NCBI RefSeq assembly: GCF_021018895.1
Contig: NC_079366.1
Span: forward strand, 25,911,270 to 25,975,269
Source: Seriola aureovittata
Lineage: Eukaryota; Chordata; Actinopteri; Carangiformes; Carangidae
Length of the DNA: 64,000 bases
Direction: 5' to 3'
A model generated the notes under the pieces. That model did not search any database. It saw only the letters and a program-made list of their open reading frames with translations, and was not told the origin of the DNA. Positions 10,351 through 22,040 of the stretch are shown here, in pieces. Both the position numbers and the translations under genes were made by a program. Within the stretch, counting starts at the first letter, position 1. Each line of letters opens with the position of its first letter.

Positions 10351-11617
10351 AGCAGGCAGTAGGCCAAAGAGGGTTTTAACACGCTTAATGGGATTTCACA
10401 CTCCGAAGTACACACACATACACACTCTCGGACACACGCTAATGTTGAAGATAAACATGTCTGAAAGCTATGTGTGATCCCAGACAAATAAACACATACA
10501 CCCACACATGCACACTCTCTGACATAAAAGGATTTGTCAGGCTCCCACATTGTATACATGCAAAACTAATGGACTCCAATATCCACACAGTAACATTACT
10601 GTTACTCACTCATTTCCAAAAGACGTGGCTTTATACACCTGCCAGGATGAAAACACACAGGCAGCTGAATCCACCCTCACAAATCTTCTATTGTGTGTCT
10701 GTCCAGCATCAGCGTTGCATGCAGTGGTCATTGTGACCTGTTACACTTCAGGTGGTGTTAGAGGAGTAAAAATCCACTTTTGAGTATCAAATACTTTCAG
10801 TGTGAAGGCTTGAGAGGTGACTCGGAGGAGTTTGTAGCTTGTTTTTTTTTTTTTTTTCTGCAGAGGATGACAGCTGTCGTTAGATTGGATTCACAGCAGT
10901 TACAATGGATCCTAACAGTGACTCAGAGTCCCGGCCAAAAATGTGTTCATAGAAATCTTTCAAACTAGTCTTGCACTATAATCCATTTCTCCACTGTTGA
11001 TCTGTACGCTCGGCTTGTTCCAAACACTCATTGCTTTGCCAATATGTGACTAAATACAATACTTTCTGCTATAATACAATATGACTATATAAATGTGTAG
11101 TGTAAATGGCAAAGCTGTAGAAAAACTGAGTGTCTGGATCATACTGACCAATATTGATCAACAGCAGAAAAGTACGTTATGTTTGAGATTTTGCTTGAGA
11201 GGTTTTGTTGACTTTTTTATTTTTATTTCTAAGTGACGGATGAGTTACACTCTGTCTTGAAAGTCCTGATATTTGCGGTAACAGTCAAAAATAAATAGTG
11301 TAAAACTGTAAATTTGCATAAAGCATCGCAACAAAATGGCTACACGATGATGTGAAGAAAGCATGTGACTTAAATATCACTGAAGCTTACACTCTACTGA
11401 GGAGATGAAAAAACAGTAATGGTAGATGAAAACATTAGATCTGTGTGGAGGTTTTACTGGTGCTCTTTTAATTGCGTTGTCGTGGTGCACAATCTTCTTC
11501 TGTGATGGTTTAATGGCATCCAAACTCAAACTGTTTATCTTGATATGCCTTTCTCCAGTGGTGGATAAAAGCATGCATATATTTATGTTGCATGTTGTAA
11601 CATTCTCTCTCCCCATG
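10351..11617. other. Non-coding, nothing recognised
   Basis: No exon or RNA gene supported. A 15-bp T run lies at about 10,842. Confidence 0.4.
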
Positions 11618-11850
11618 TTTTGTTTTTTCTGAGTGAATAAAATAGCAGATTTCAGGTAAATGCTCAGAGAAATCAAAACCTGAAAGGTTGGATGGTGGAT
11701 ACAGGTGGGCGGGGCTTAAGGCATGGTTGAGAGCGGTGACTGCTTTGTTGTGACATCACAAAATTACAGAAGTCCTGACAGCTCGTTTTAGGACCAGTTT
11801 GTGAAAACAGGCTGTGTGTATTTGTCTGTGGACTGAGCGCTTTACTCCAC
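11618..11850 (+). mobile_element. Small DNA element, family A, copy 2 (partial)
   Basis: The central part of the same family as 9,256-9,690: TTCTGAGTGAATAAAATAGC, AAGGTTGGATGGTGGATACA, GGTGGGCGGGGCTTAAGG and GTTGTGACATCACAAAATTA. Both termini are absent. The orientation matches copies 1 and 3. Confidence 0.75.
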
Positions 11851-12405
11851 TCTGGTCTAGCCAGACACTGACTGCTGTGAATCCAAGCTGCTATTCTCCA
11901 TGAAAGAGCAAAACTTTTCAGAGCCATCTTTCAACCTACAGGCAGCGAGAATTTGATTCTCAGAAGAATGATTTTCTAGCAATTAGTCCTGTAAGAGCAC
12001 ATCTGTTTAGACGGACAATACTTTAAAAAGCAGGCGCGCTATGGATCAATCTAATGTTCCTGCGGAAAATAATCTCCAGAGTTCTCTGAAAAGTGGATGG
12101 ATTTTTTTTTTTTTTCCAAACAAGCAGCTCTGCTGTAGTTATCTGTTGTCTTCAGCACATGCAGTAAAATATAGGACCTCTGCACCTAGGGAGTGAGTGA
12201 GCGCGGGAGAGAGGGAGAGATTTCTTAGTAATAGAAAGCAGAGCTTATGTGCTCTGGTAGGTGGACCGTGTTATGGCCTGTCTGAAAACTTTTGCAAAGT
12301 TTGGCTTTAGAACTTTACCAGACAAATGACCGGGACTACATACCATAACTCATAGTGGAAAGCATCTCCCCCTCTCTCTTTATTTGTATCTGTCGCTCCC
12401 TCATA
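11851..12405. other. Non-coding, nothing recognised
   Basis: No feature beyond a 15-bp T run near 12,100. Confidence 0.4.
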
Positions 12406-12408
12406 CAC

Positions 12409-12437
12409 AAACACACACACACACACACACACACACA
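12409..12437. repeat. (CA)n microsatellite
   Basis: About fourteen CA units. Confidence 0.9.
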
Positions 12438-12579
12438 AATACGCACACCCACAGCTAGCAGCAGCTGAAGAAGCATCACTCAGACACCTCAAGCTGTTCA
12501 TTTCCTTCCTGTCTTGATACATGCAGCCAACTGTAAAATGTTGTAAAAGCAGCATCAATGTGTCCTTTGAGCACATTCC

Positions 12580-12582
<3 letters not shown>

Positions 12583-12671
<89 letters not shown>
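12583..12671. repeat. (CA)n microsatellite, longest pure tract
   Basis: An uninterrupted dinucleotide repeat of 89 bp, about 44 units, the longest pure CA tract in the window. It is likely highly polymorphic. The Cys/Val and His/Thr frames across it are artefacts. Confidence 0.98.
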
Positions 12672-12673
<2 letters not shown>

Positions 12674-13485
12674 ATAACCTTTTCTCACTGCCACTTCCTG
12701 ATAAACACATTATGGTTAAAAGTATTCATACGACCTGTAGCTCTGCCATGAGCGCACATTTCTCTGCATGCCTGTCAGCTTGTGTTGTGTTTGGTTTGCG
12801 TGCGTTTGTGTGTGACAGACACCAGTGAGTTGTTGACTGAATTTGGGAAGGCGACATAATGGAAGTGCTGCTCACCTGCTCTCCAGGTTGCCGATGTGTT
12901 GACGAAAATAGAGACAACCTCTGCTGTGATGGTGGGAACGGCAATCCAGATATATGATGGAAATAATGGAACCACGGTACTAACTTCTTTTGTGTCTCTC
13001 TCATAGTCGTGCGATCTCTGTCACACACAGGCCGTAGAACCACGAATAGCATCCGTTCAGCTATATTTTGTGCTGCGACCACCAACATGTACAGGGACAC
13101 GTCATAGATTCTGACTTAAACACACCATCATAACTTGCTTTTAACAACAGACTTTAAATAATAGCAGATATGAAATCAGTGTGGTTTCACCTAATGGTTT
13201 CTAAATGATTTGAAGCTGAAGAAGCTAGACTGAAGCAAAATGTGGAGCCAAGGTGGGACAGGTGAAAGTTGGGAGAGGTGAATTGACAATTTGTGAATCT
13301 CTCATAATCTCATGGCACAATTAAAAACCATAGTGCAATGTAAAAAAAAAAAAATCTGTTGAATTTGCATTTTAATAAATTTAAATTTAAAGTTGTTTTG
13401 GACTCAGCGGGCTCAGCTCAGGGGGGGTCTCGCAGACGGGTTTACCCCCAACCCTGCACAAAAAAATCTACTCAAGATATTCTGT
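12672..13485. other. Non-coding, nothing recognised
   Basis: A 124-codon minus-strand frame (12,726-13,100) shows no recognisable domain, and I do not call it. Confidence 0.4.
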
Positions 13486-13489
13486 GTCC

Positions 13490-13730
13490 CGTGGTTCCAA
13501 ACCTTTTTGACTTGTGACCCCTTAAAGTGGAGCAACCCACGAGTTGCACATGGCTATGATTTCTAAGTGTTCCCCTCCGACCTTAGACTATTTATTTTGT
13601 GTAATTCTTCAAGGCCTGAAAAGGTGAGGATAGTTTTTCCTTTGCAAAGCCGTTAATCATCTGGTGCCGCCTCAGATTTATCTCGTAACCTCTTGGAGGA
13701 GCCGTGACCCCCCCAGGTTAGAGACCACTG
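13490..13730. mobile_element. hAT-like non-autonomous element
   Basis: The left end GTGGTTCCAAACCTTTTTGA and the right end GGTTAGAGACCACTG are imperfect inverted repeats of the CAGTGGTTCCCAAACC type found on many vertebrate hAT-derived elements. The interior includes the familiar TTGTGACCCCTTAAA. No transposase and no clear 8-bp target duplication. Confidence 0.65.
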
Positions 13731-14655
13731 ATCTATAGTCCATTTTAATACAAGTGCTTCTTGTGTCTCATGAGTTTCAGCAGCTGCTGCTGTGCGTGCT
13801 AAAAGCCTGGATGTCTTGACATTAGCATTGGCTTATTAGCGGTTGTTATACCAGGATGTTTTTTCAAAGGTTTACTGAAAAACTGATTTTTATACGTTGC
13901 AATGTGTAGCATCAGTTCACTAGTTGCAGCTGACGAGATTCAACAATGGAAATGCTGCTTGTTTTTCAATTTGATTTATTCTGGCTTTGTGTCAGTAACG
14001 TTGCAGCCTCGGTCTGGTCATTTGGCTTTAATGAACATTTTGCCCCACCTGTTTTTGTCATAATGCACCTCCCACAGTTTAGCCCCGGAGCTTGGGATCC
14101 AGCCACCTAAATGAAAGGACAGCAGCTGCCTCTGTTGCACTGCCATTAAAATTCATCTGCAGTTTTTACTGCTTAAGTCTAAAGTTTCACTTGCAATTTT
14201 GGAAGGCTTTAATACAAAGTAATCATGCAACATAATGTCAGTTAACTGCAAATGTACTGACAAAAGTTCAGCTTCAGCAGATTCATCTCCCTAAGTGAAA
14301 TTATTGAGCTTTGCTTGAACCTCAGATAGAAAACTTTTATGGGAAATTTAAGCTAAGAGGAAAAAGAAAAGGTCACACTGAGCAAACATAAATCATTAAA
14401 ATGTTATGTACAGATCTCACAAATACTGTTTCACTTTGAAACTCAGTCCGGTCTGTGAGTAATAGTTCCACCCTTATTTCATCAAACGTCTCTAAACTCA
14501 GAGATCAATCAATCATCAATTCCAGCAGCATCAGCATGGTCCTGTGTATGAAGGGTCGCATCTCTGTCAAAAATCTAGTAATATATTGTTTCCTGGTCTC
14601 CACTAAAGATAGGCTGAAATTCCCAAACAGTAGCTGTAGGGCACATGACATAACA
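13731..14655. other. Non-coding, nothing recognised
   Basis: No exon or repeat recognised. Mixed AT-leaning sequence. Confidence 0.4.
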
Positions 14656-14656
<1 letters not shown>

Positions 14657-14704
<48 letters not shown>

Positions 14705-14715
14705 GAGACAGACAG
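14657..14715. repeat. (CA)n plus (GACA)n microsatellite
   Basis: CA repeat of about 22 units running into GACAGAGACAGACAG. Confidence 0.93.
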
Positions 14716-15217
14716 ATTAATCAGGCCAGGCTTGAAACATTAGTATGCCATTGTGGTTGCTCACGTGTGCAAATATTGTTATGTGTCAGCAGGAAATGCA
14801 CGTACAGTAAACATGCAATACTAGTATGCTTTTGGGAACAACAAAGGGACCTTCAAGCCTAATTTAATCTGCGCTGATCCTTGAGTAAACGAGAATGAGT
14901 GAGTGTTTAACTAGAAAAATGAGAGAGAGGGTGGATTTAGTGAATAACTTTAAGCACCTGAACACGTTTTCAAATTGTACATATTTCTGTACAAATTAAA
15001 CATTAGTGACAAACTAAGCTCCAGTTAAGTTAGAAAGACATCCTTAAATTAATCTGTGTCATTGGGACTGTGGTTGCGGTTTCACCTGATTGACACTGGC
15101 ATCTCCCTCGAAACATAAACAACTGTCCTCTGATTCTGACAACAAGCAATTACCTCCTCCTCTATTGTGTCTAATGTAAACACTGCGGACCTGCAGCAGC
15201 GGTCAGCAGCAGCTGAT
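14716..15217. other. Non-coding, nothing recognised
   Basis: No feature recognised. Confidence 0.4.
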
Positions 15218-15235
15218 GGGGGGGGGGGGGGGGGG
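15218..15235 (+). repeat. Poly-G homopolymer (18 bp)
   Basis: Eighteen consecutive G after CTGAT. Such runs are prone to sequencing error and to G-quadruplex formation. Confidence 0.9.
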
Positions 15236-16608
15236 TTGTTTCTCTCTCCACCTACACACATTATTACAGTATTTGCTGCTGCCACCTGAGCTGATGATGT
15301 TTGAACTTTTTCCAACTTGCTGTGTGTGACCATAGCAACTACCACAGCACACAGAGTTAAACAACTCTTCACCAGCAGTGAGCAAACTTATCTTTGACAA
15401 AACAATCTCAACTCAAGGTCCACTTACTACTTTTTCTGGGGCTTTCTGTCATATCATGCAGTCTTCATCAGCAGACTGTGTTTCCTGAGTTGTCATGGAG
15501 ACAGATCTGTTTGCATGTGAACTCAGTGGCCGTTATGACTTATGTTTTATTACACTTTAGGACTTCTCATTCTCCCGCAATGATGATGAAGACTGTGTAA
15601 CAAGTTAGAAAGTTCTGGAATCATCTAGTAAATGGAACTGTTGTTTTCAACATCAAGAATGTTTGAATATAAAGCAGCACAAATAAGATGTCTTAAAAGT
15701 CCAATAGATGAAATCATACCAGCTATTGAGCTCACGTCAATATATCCATCTCCATGACAACAGCGAAAACTATCCACTGACGAAGACTGTGGCTTCGTCC
15801 AATATCACTCCAACTTTCATTAATTTACAACTGGCCATATAATAATACACTGTCAGAAGTTTTTCAACTTTCAAGCTAAACATAAATATAAACGTATCAG
15901 TTAAAAAGAAAATTCTAGGAATAACATCAGCTTCAGAGTTTGATGATCCTGTCTGGGTTAATCAATCCATGTTTGATATTCGACAAATTTGCTTTGTTAA
16001 TCATGTTATTTTGCTAACTCACAGTAGCAACCTGTAGTTTGTAGGGTCAGGGGTAGGCAGCAGATGCAGTGGTGGAGCGGCACCTGCCCATTCAAACTAC
16101 AGAGCACGGATGTTGTTGGGTGAAGGATGCAGCAATAGCAGCGCAGTATCTGAGAGCAGCTGGTTATGTATTTTCAACAGAGCCCAATCCACTTTAATGT
16201 AGTTTGAACATGAGCAGACACAATACAATAATATGGAAATCTCTCCTATAAAATAAGCACTATTCTTCTAACCATGACTGATAATACTGTGTTCATGTAG
16301 GAGCCCGTTTCTTACAAGAAGCTAATTAAGATTGATGTTCAGGGCGTGAGAAAATTCCATAAACTCGTATCAGTGGCAGGCGCTAATAACCTTTTTTTTT
16401 TTTTTATATAAATATTGAGGATAAAACCTGGATTTCTTATTTCATGTCTATATGAATGTGATTGCGTTCTCACTCGCTGCTTGTGAGAGTCGGCATGTGC
16501 ATGCTTTGTAAATGTGTGTCTGGAAAATGGGGAAAGCAGTGATTGATGGAAAGGTTAATCATTCTAGACAGATGGTATGTGCTGCTAAATCAGCATTAGG
16601 TGAAGTCA
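15236..16608. other. Non-coding, nothing recognised
   Basis: No exon or RNA gene seen. A 15-bp T run lies at about 16,391. Confidence 0.4.
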
Positions 16609-16611
16609 GAC

Positions 16612-16638
16612 TGTGTGTGTGTGTGCGTGTGTGTGCGT
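16612..16638. repeat. (TG)n microsatellite
   Basis: Imperfect TG repeat with two GCG interruptions. Confidence 0.85.
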
Positions 16639-16863
16639 ACATCAATGTGTCCGTGCCTCCTTAAGCTGTAATGAGCGAGTGTCTGCCACTTCATTGGCCA
16701 TGAAGGGAGGGGTACCCGGCCAGTCAGGCATCATGGGAACCAGCAGCCTCATTATTTTCAGTGTATGGAGACGAGAAAAAGAAAAGCGTGTATCCACCTC
16801 CTAACTTGTATTGTGAGTGTGTGTGGGAAAGCTGCTCTGTGACATGAGACTCAAAGCAGCGAC

Positions 16864-17693
16864 GGTGCATTCAGGAAGTGTTCAGTCGCCTTCACTTTTT
16901 GTTGTTTGTATGTAATTTTAGCCTCAGAATCCTTTTAAATTGATTTTCTCCTCATGATTCTACTCTCAGTACTCAATAATGACAAAGTGGAGATATCATT
17001 TTAGAATTTTTTTGCAAATTTATTATGAAAGAAAAACTGAAATATCACATTGACATAAGTATTCAGACACTTTGCTATGACACTTGAAATTTAGCTCAGG
17101 TTCCTCCCATTTTTCCTCCCATTTGGAAAGACTTACACCTGTTTTCATGAGGTCTCACAGCTGACAAGCATATCAGTGAAAAAACCGAGCCATGAAGAGG
17201 AAGGAACCGCCTGCAGAGCTCAATTGCAGGATTGTTTCGAGGCACAGCTCTGGTCAGAGTTGAGGGAAAGCTGAACACAGAAAAGTGCAGAGATATCCTT
17301 CAAGAAAACCAGGTCCAGAACACTGAGGACCTCAGACTGACCTAAAGGTTCACCTTCCAACAGGACAATGACCCTCAGCACACAGCCAAGACAACGCAGG
17401 AGTGGCTTAAGGACAACTCGAGTGGCCCGAGTGACCATCCCTGGAGAGACCTGAAAGTGGATGTCCACAGACAGTCCCCATCCACCCTGACAGAGCTTGA
17501 GAGGATCTGCAGAGAAGAATGGCAGAAAATCCCCAAATCCAGTTCCCAAAGGTGTTTCAACTCTCTTTGTCATTATGGGGTGTTTAGTGTAGATTGATGA
17601 AGGAAAAAATTAATTCAAACACTTGTAGCATAAGGCTGCAACATAATAAAATGTGAAAAAAGTGAAGGGGTCTGGACACTTTATGAATGCACT
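16864..17693 (+). mobile_element. Tc1-like DNA transposon, internally deleted
   Basis: The left terminus GGTGCATTCAGGAAGTGTTC and the right terminus ACTTTATGAATGCACTG are inverted repeats of the fish Tc1 type. Subterminal blocks are also typical: AATGACAAAGTGGAGA, TTTTTTGCAAATTTAT and AAGTATTCAGACACTTTG near the left, GTGAAAAAAGTGAAGGGG near the right. The copy is about 830 bp, against roughly 1.3-1.6 kb for complete relatives. It contains the broken transposase at 17,192-17,558 and cannot move by itself. Confidence 0.9.
17192..17558 (+). pseudogene. Tc1-like transposase remnant
   Basis: In intact relatives this gene encodes a DDE transposase that cuts and pastes the element at TA sites. Here an N-terminal piece of the DNA-binding domain (MKRKEPPAEL then RIVSRHS) is fused to a catalytic-domain piece by deletion of the middle. 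QQDNDPQHTAKTTQEWLKD holds the second catalytic aspartate region. The following segment with the third acidic residue (PDLNPIE in relatives) is deleted, and the frame rejoins at WRDLK and ELERICREEWQKIPKS. The C-terminus is also shortened. Several independent deletions make this a dead copy. The opposite-strand frame of 117 codons over it is a shadow. Confidence 0.85.
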
Positions 17694-17839
17694 GAACCAA
17701 CCAGGCGGGAGCTGAGGTCAACACCTCATCACGGCGGTGCTTCATCTGGCTCCATACAAACCCACAGAAAGCTCGCCAAGGTTATTTCATAGCAACTGTG
17801 ACTCAAGAAGTGTGATTGAACTGACCTGGCATGGAGAGG

Positions 17840-17840
<1 letters not shown>

Positions 17841-17909
<69 letters not shown>

Positions 17910-17949
17910 GCGTGTGCGTGTGCGTGTGCGTGTGCGTGTGCGTGTGCGT
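17841..17949. repeat. (TG)n followed by (TGTGCG)n
   Basis: About 60 bp of pure TG are followed by about eight tandem TGTGCG hexamers, ending in TGCGTA. The hexamer part is a regular derivative in which every third dinucleotide changed to CG. Confidence 0.95.
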
Positions 17950-18070
17950 AGGTATGTGTGTGTAACAAATCCAATGACACTCTGTAAATCTTTTGTCTAA
18001 ACCTCATAAAATCTGTTGACCTAAGGACACTGCTTCAAAGAATTGGCCAATAAAAAGATGACATTCACGC

Positions 18071-18073
<3 letters not shown>

Positions 18074-18109
<36 letters not shown>
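18074..18109. repeat. (CA)n microsatellite
   Basis: About eighteen CA units. Confidence 0.93.
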
Positions 18110-18113
<4 letters not shown>

Positions 18114-18438
18114 AAATGCATAGCATGCAATACAGCTACAATGTTTGCATGCGTTACATACATAAAACATGAATTTGTGTAAACAAAATGCCTAAAAGAA
18201 AGCAGTGTTGCCTAAAGTAAAAGAAAACCCAGCATGAGCGCACACACAAATACATTCACACATGAGCTGGAAAGGAAGAAGGAGGCAGTAAGCCACGGCT
18301 AGCACAATGTGATAAATGTGTTTTTATATCGTGTATACACACAGACGCTCACACACACACAAACAGAAAAGGAAGGAGAGTTAAAGAGAAGCGGAGAGAC
18401 AGCGAGGAGTAGGAGGTGAAGGAGCTGAGCTCATCCTT
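18110..18438. other. Non-coding, nothing recognised
   Basis: Scattered short CACA runs and a purine-rich end at 18,362-18,420. No gene. Confidence 0.4.
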
Positions 18439-19086
18439 AGACTGTGTCCATGCTAATATGTTTCGTTTTAAAACGGCACACGATCTCTGTCCAGACAAGC
18501 GTTTTAGCTCCGTATCAGAGATAATCTCCTACATACTAACACGCCTGAAAACACATCTCACATGACCATTCGTGTACACTGGGCTTCCACATGTGGGTGT
18601 AAACAGGAGGCAGATTGTCTGCTCTGCAGTTGGTTGCTCGGTTATAGAAAATACTATGAATGAAGAGCAGCAATGGCAAAATGTAAGACCAGAGATTTCT
18701 TTGCTTGAAGCGGCGATAAGTTGGAACTGTTACTGAACTGACATGGCGGCTGTAAAACAAACTGTTAGTCGTTGCAAAGCAAATACGGCAACATATTAGA
18801 AAAGGGAAGGGTCACGTGATAGGAGTATGACGCATCAGGGAAGGATACTGATTGACTGACTGATGAGACTGAATCAGGAAGCGAATGTGGTTGTCTGCGT
18901 CATCATTTCCAAAAGTTAAAATGCATCACCAGAGTTTCAAAACTAAAAGTTTCCATTCAACTAAAGAGTTTCCAGAAGTCTCCGTTTTAGGGGCTTGAAA
19001 GCTTGTGAATAGTAATAGGACGCCAGGTGTAAATGTAGCAAAAGTGATGTGGTTAAAACTAAACAACACCAGCGTGGATGAAGCCT
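18439..19086 (+). mobile_element. DNA element with about 35-bp terminal inverted repeats
   Basis: The left end AGACTGTGTCCATGCTAATA and the reverse complement of the right end, AGGCTTCATCCACGCTGGTG, match over about 35 bp with several substitutions. The interior includes a broken reading segment starting ATGGCAAAATG (18,673) that translates to MAKCKTRDFFA, then a stop, then DKLELLLN. This resembles the Myb/SANT-like 'W..DE.ELLL' domain carried by some DNA transposons such as Harbinger-like ones. Class assignment is tentative; the element as such is well supported by its ends. Confidence 0.65.
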
Positions 19087-19752
19087 AATCAGGTCAGTAT
19101 CAGGCCAATCCAGGTAAACTTTAATGGATTGTGCTGCCTATAATATCACAGATCAAAATCTGCTCCTTTCATTCATTTTCATTTCACTCTGCTGTGTTTT
19201 GTCTACCTCAGCCTTCAACATGCCGTGTGAAATATTATTTGTTGTGCAGCAATGAGGTGACCTTGAGTTCAGACTCTGAGGTTGGAAAAGTACACAGATT
19301 CACCAAGCTCTGATGCTAATGATCATTAGCAAAGCAGTAGCTCCCATCTTAAACTTGGCTGTTGTTGGTTTGCTGCTGTCAGCACTTGTCAAAGATAGTT
19401 TGTGAGAGAGATCCTCAACTCTGGAACACCAACATATAACCCTGAATGAACTCTGTGTTTTTTTTTTAGTGCCAACAAATCCAACAGAGTGAGAAGTCGT
19501 CTTTCTAGATCATCACGTCACGTCACTGTGGCATTCTCCTGAATGGACTTTTATTCATATCATATAAATAGTTTAAGCTTATAAACTTTATATTTTTGAA
19601 GCATGACCCTCAGTATTTGGATCAAGAAGCTTATAAAAAATAAGCTGTGTGAGATTAAGTAGTCTCCAGCTGTGTTATTTCAATGTGTCAGTGATACTGA
19701 GGCTATTAATTCTTCATTAAAATAACATAAATATAGGTATCAGGCGTGGTAT
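19087..19752. other. Non-coding, nothing recognised
   Basis: No exon or repeat recognised. Confidence 0.4.
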
Positions 19753-19753
19753 T

Positions 19754-19900
19754 GTTAAAGTGATAGTTCGGGTTAGCTGACTTGGGGTTGTGTGAGGTAC
19801 TTATCTATAGATTTGGATCAGTGTGCTCCCAGTTTAGAGAAGCAGCCGGGAGTACCAGCCCGGAAGATGAGCGACGAGCTGAGATACTTTGGATGTGATC
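19754..19900 (+). mobile_element. Small DNA element, left-end fragment
   Basis: Begins GTTAAAGTGATAGTTCGGGT and continues with TGGGGTTGTGTGAGGTACTT, phrases recurrent in fish genomes as one end of a small DNA element. No matching right terminus was found nearby, so the copy is truncated. Confidence 0.45.
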
Positions 19901-20089
19901 AGCAAAAAAAAATTTAAAAAAAGTATTTTAACCACTCTACAAAACACATGACTTTGACACTACAGACCACAGCTCAAGTCCTTGGTTTCTTTTAACCATA
20001 AAGATGTTCTTTTCCTTATCCAAACTGTTCATATGGATGATTTTTAAAATGTACAGACAAACAACATGTTTTCTTTTTCATGTATGAGG

Positions 20090-20283
20090 AGCTGTTCCAT
20101 GGAATAATAACTCCAAACCCTCAGTATGAAAATGGTTTGGCCAGGTTGGTGTGGAAAAGCTTGACTGGCCTGTACAGAACACTGACCTCATCCCCATCCA
20201 ACTAAATGAGTCGAAGTGTTTTGGAAGTGTTCAAATATGTGTCTAATGTACTGGTGTCCACATACTTTTGGCCAGGCAGAGTA
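20090..20283 (+). mobile_element. Second Tc1/mariner-like fragment
   Basis: The segment GCTTGACTGGCCTGTACAGA followed by ACTGACCTCATCCCCATCCA corresponds to the transposase region LDWP.Q..DL.PI. The distal end GTGTCCACATACTTTTGGCC is typical of a fish Tc1-like terminal region. Most of the transposase between them is lost. This subfamily differs from the one at 16,864. Confidence 0.6.
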
Positions 20284-21465
20284 CTCAAATTACTCAGTGA
20301 TAGTAAACTGATGAGGTTAGGCAACAGTGATGGTCTGCTTGAGCTGTTATGTGATGTTGCACATAAAAAGACACTTAGAATAATTTATCAAAATGATACA
20401 ATCAGACTGTTCTACATTCAGATGAGCTGAGACATCTTTCCTCTCCTCCACTCTTTATGTAAATACTCTGAAGAATTGCTTACTCCACCAGTACCACACA
20501 GTTTGATTGACATCTCTGAGCGAGCAGGAGGTGCTGCATCAGAGCTTCATTTTCACAGTTACACTTCCACTCAGACACAACAAGCTGCTAATAATCTGTT
20601 TGACCACCGTCATATTTCACCACCGCTTCCTCTTTTGTTATGTCTGCCTCCTCATATTCTCCGTATTATGTTTCTACAAATGAATACTTGGCGAACATGC
20701 ACATATTAAAAAGGGCCATTCATCACCAATCAGATGCAGTGAAACGCCTGCTGCTCTTTTCATACGTCCACTGAAGTTGAAGTACATCCATAAAATCAGA
20801 GATTGTTGAGTAACAAAACCACAAGAGGAGCCTGAAATTATTTCAAACAACTGTCAAATCTGATCAGACTAGAATAAAGGAATGAGACAACTGTTTAAAT
20901 TTCTTGCTTGAGTCATCATCTCCATCAAGTTAGAATTTTTATTAAAGATTTATAATGTTTTGTATCAGTGTTTTTCACCCACCAAACCAACCAAACGCAT
21001 TTATTCCTTCAAAGATAAAACCAGCTGTGTTTGACATATTAGTCCCTGATAGAAGTCGGACGTCAGACTGTTTTTGGATGCATTTTCTTGATGTTTCTTC
21101 ATATTTCAGCTCCTGACAGGCTTGAAAATTTTAAGTTTAGCACTTCTAGAACAGCAGGGAAATCCACTACATTTGATGAAAAGGTTGCTCTTATCTTTGA
21201 GGTGTCACATTTTCCTGAAAACATGCGATACGCTACAATTCAGACCCTTACAAAGTCTCTCCCGCTGAATATTATAAATCCAACTTTATCAATCCTTGCT
21301 GATCACATCTCATAACTACACATTCACACATACACGCAAAACATTGTGTGGGCCACTGTGCCAGTGGACCAGCCAGTTCCTATAGCAGCAAGTGACCTTA
21401 ACATTTATTTGTTTGAACATGTAGCTATTATTAACACAACATGCTCTAATTAAAATGCAGATGTG
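20284..21465. other. Non-coding, nothing recognised
   Basis: No exon or element recognised. Confidence 0.4.
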
Positions 21466-21469
21466 ACTT

Positions 21470-22040
21470 GAAAAATCAAGTATTTGTACTTTATCTCCAT
21501 GTTCTACTTTAAACTTCTATTTCAGAGTGAAATATTGTACTTTTTACTCCACTAGTTACTAGTTGCTTTGCAGAATAAGATTTTTAAGCACAAGCCATAT
21601 GATCAGTTTATTAACTAAAGTAGGTAAATTAGCTTCACTATCATCCACCAGGTGCTGCTGACACAGCTTCAGCAATAATTAACATAATGTACATTAAAAG
21701 GGGCTATTTGTAAGTTTTCTCTGCTGCTGAACATGGTTTCTTGTCAGGAGTGTGTAGTGGTGATTGGTGTTGAACTAGTAAAGTTTCCTCTAGACTGGTG
21801 AGTAAACAGCTGTTAATGCTAACACTGTCTTTGTAGCAATAGCAAAACTTACAAATAGCTCCTTTAAACTAACATTCATAGGGCCATTCTGCTGCACAAT
21901 GAGTCCTTTTACTTTTCAAGATTTAAGTTAATTTTACTGGTAATACTTTTGTAATTTTACTTAAAGGGGAAGTATACAGATTTTACACTTCCAAAACTTT
22001 AACTTTTTACTTGTAGTACTTTTACTTAACCCTGCAATAG
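21470..22040 (+). mobile_element. Degenerate teleost repeat, family B, copy 1
   Basis: Carries the recurrent fish phrases GTATTTGTACTTTATCTCC, GTGAAATATTGTACTTTTTA, CATATGATCAGTTTATTAAC and, after an interruption, TTTTTACTTGTAGTACTTTT. It is split by the miniature element at 21,694-21,869. The second copy at 61,905-62,110 shares the GATCRGTTTAT.AA region. Confidence 0.6.
21694..21869. mobile_element. Miniature inverted-repeat element nested in family B
   Basis: The ends are inverted repeats of about 24 bp: left TTAAAAGGGGCTATTTGTAA then GTTTT, right AAAACTTACAAATAGCTCC then TTTAAA, with only one or two mismatches. Length is about 176 bp with no coding capacity. It interrupts the older repeat at 21,470-22,040. 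Confidence 0.85.

Noticed and set aside
12307..12694. Cys/Val-rich ORFs over CA repeats here, and similar ones at 878, 4,712, 14,505, 17,729, 44,014 and 52,140
   Set aside because: Dinucleotide repeats read as CVCV or HTHT. There is no gene evidence.
17220..17573. 117-codon minus-strand ORF
   Set aside because: It is antisense to the Tc1-like transposase remnant, whose plus-strand reading is clearly the ancestral one.
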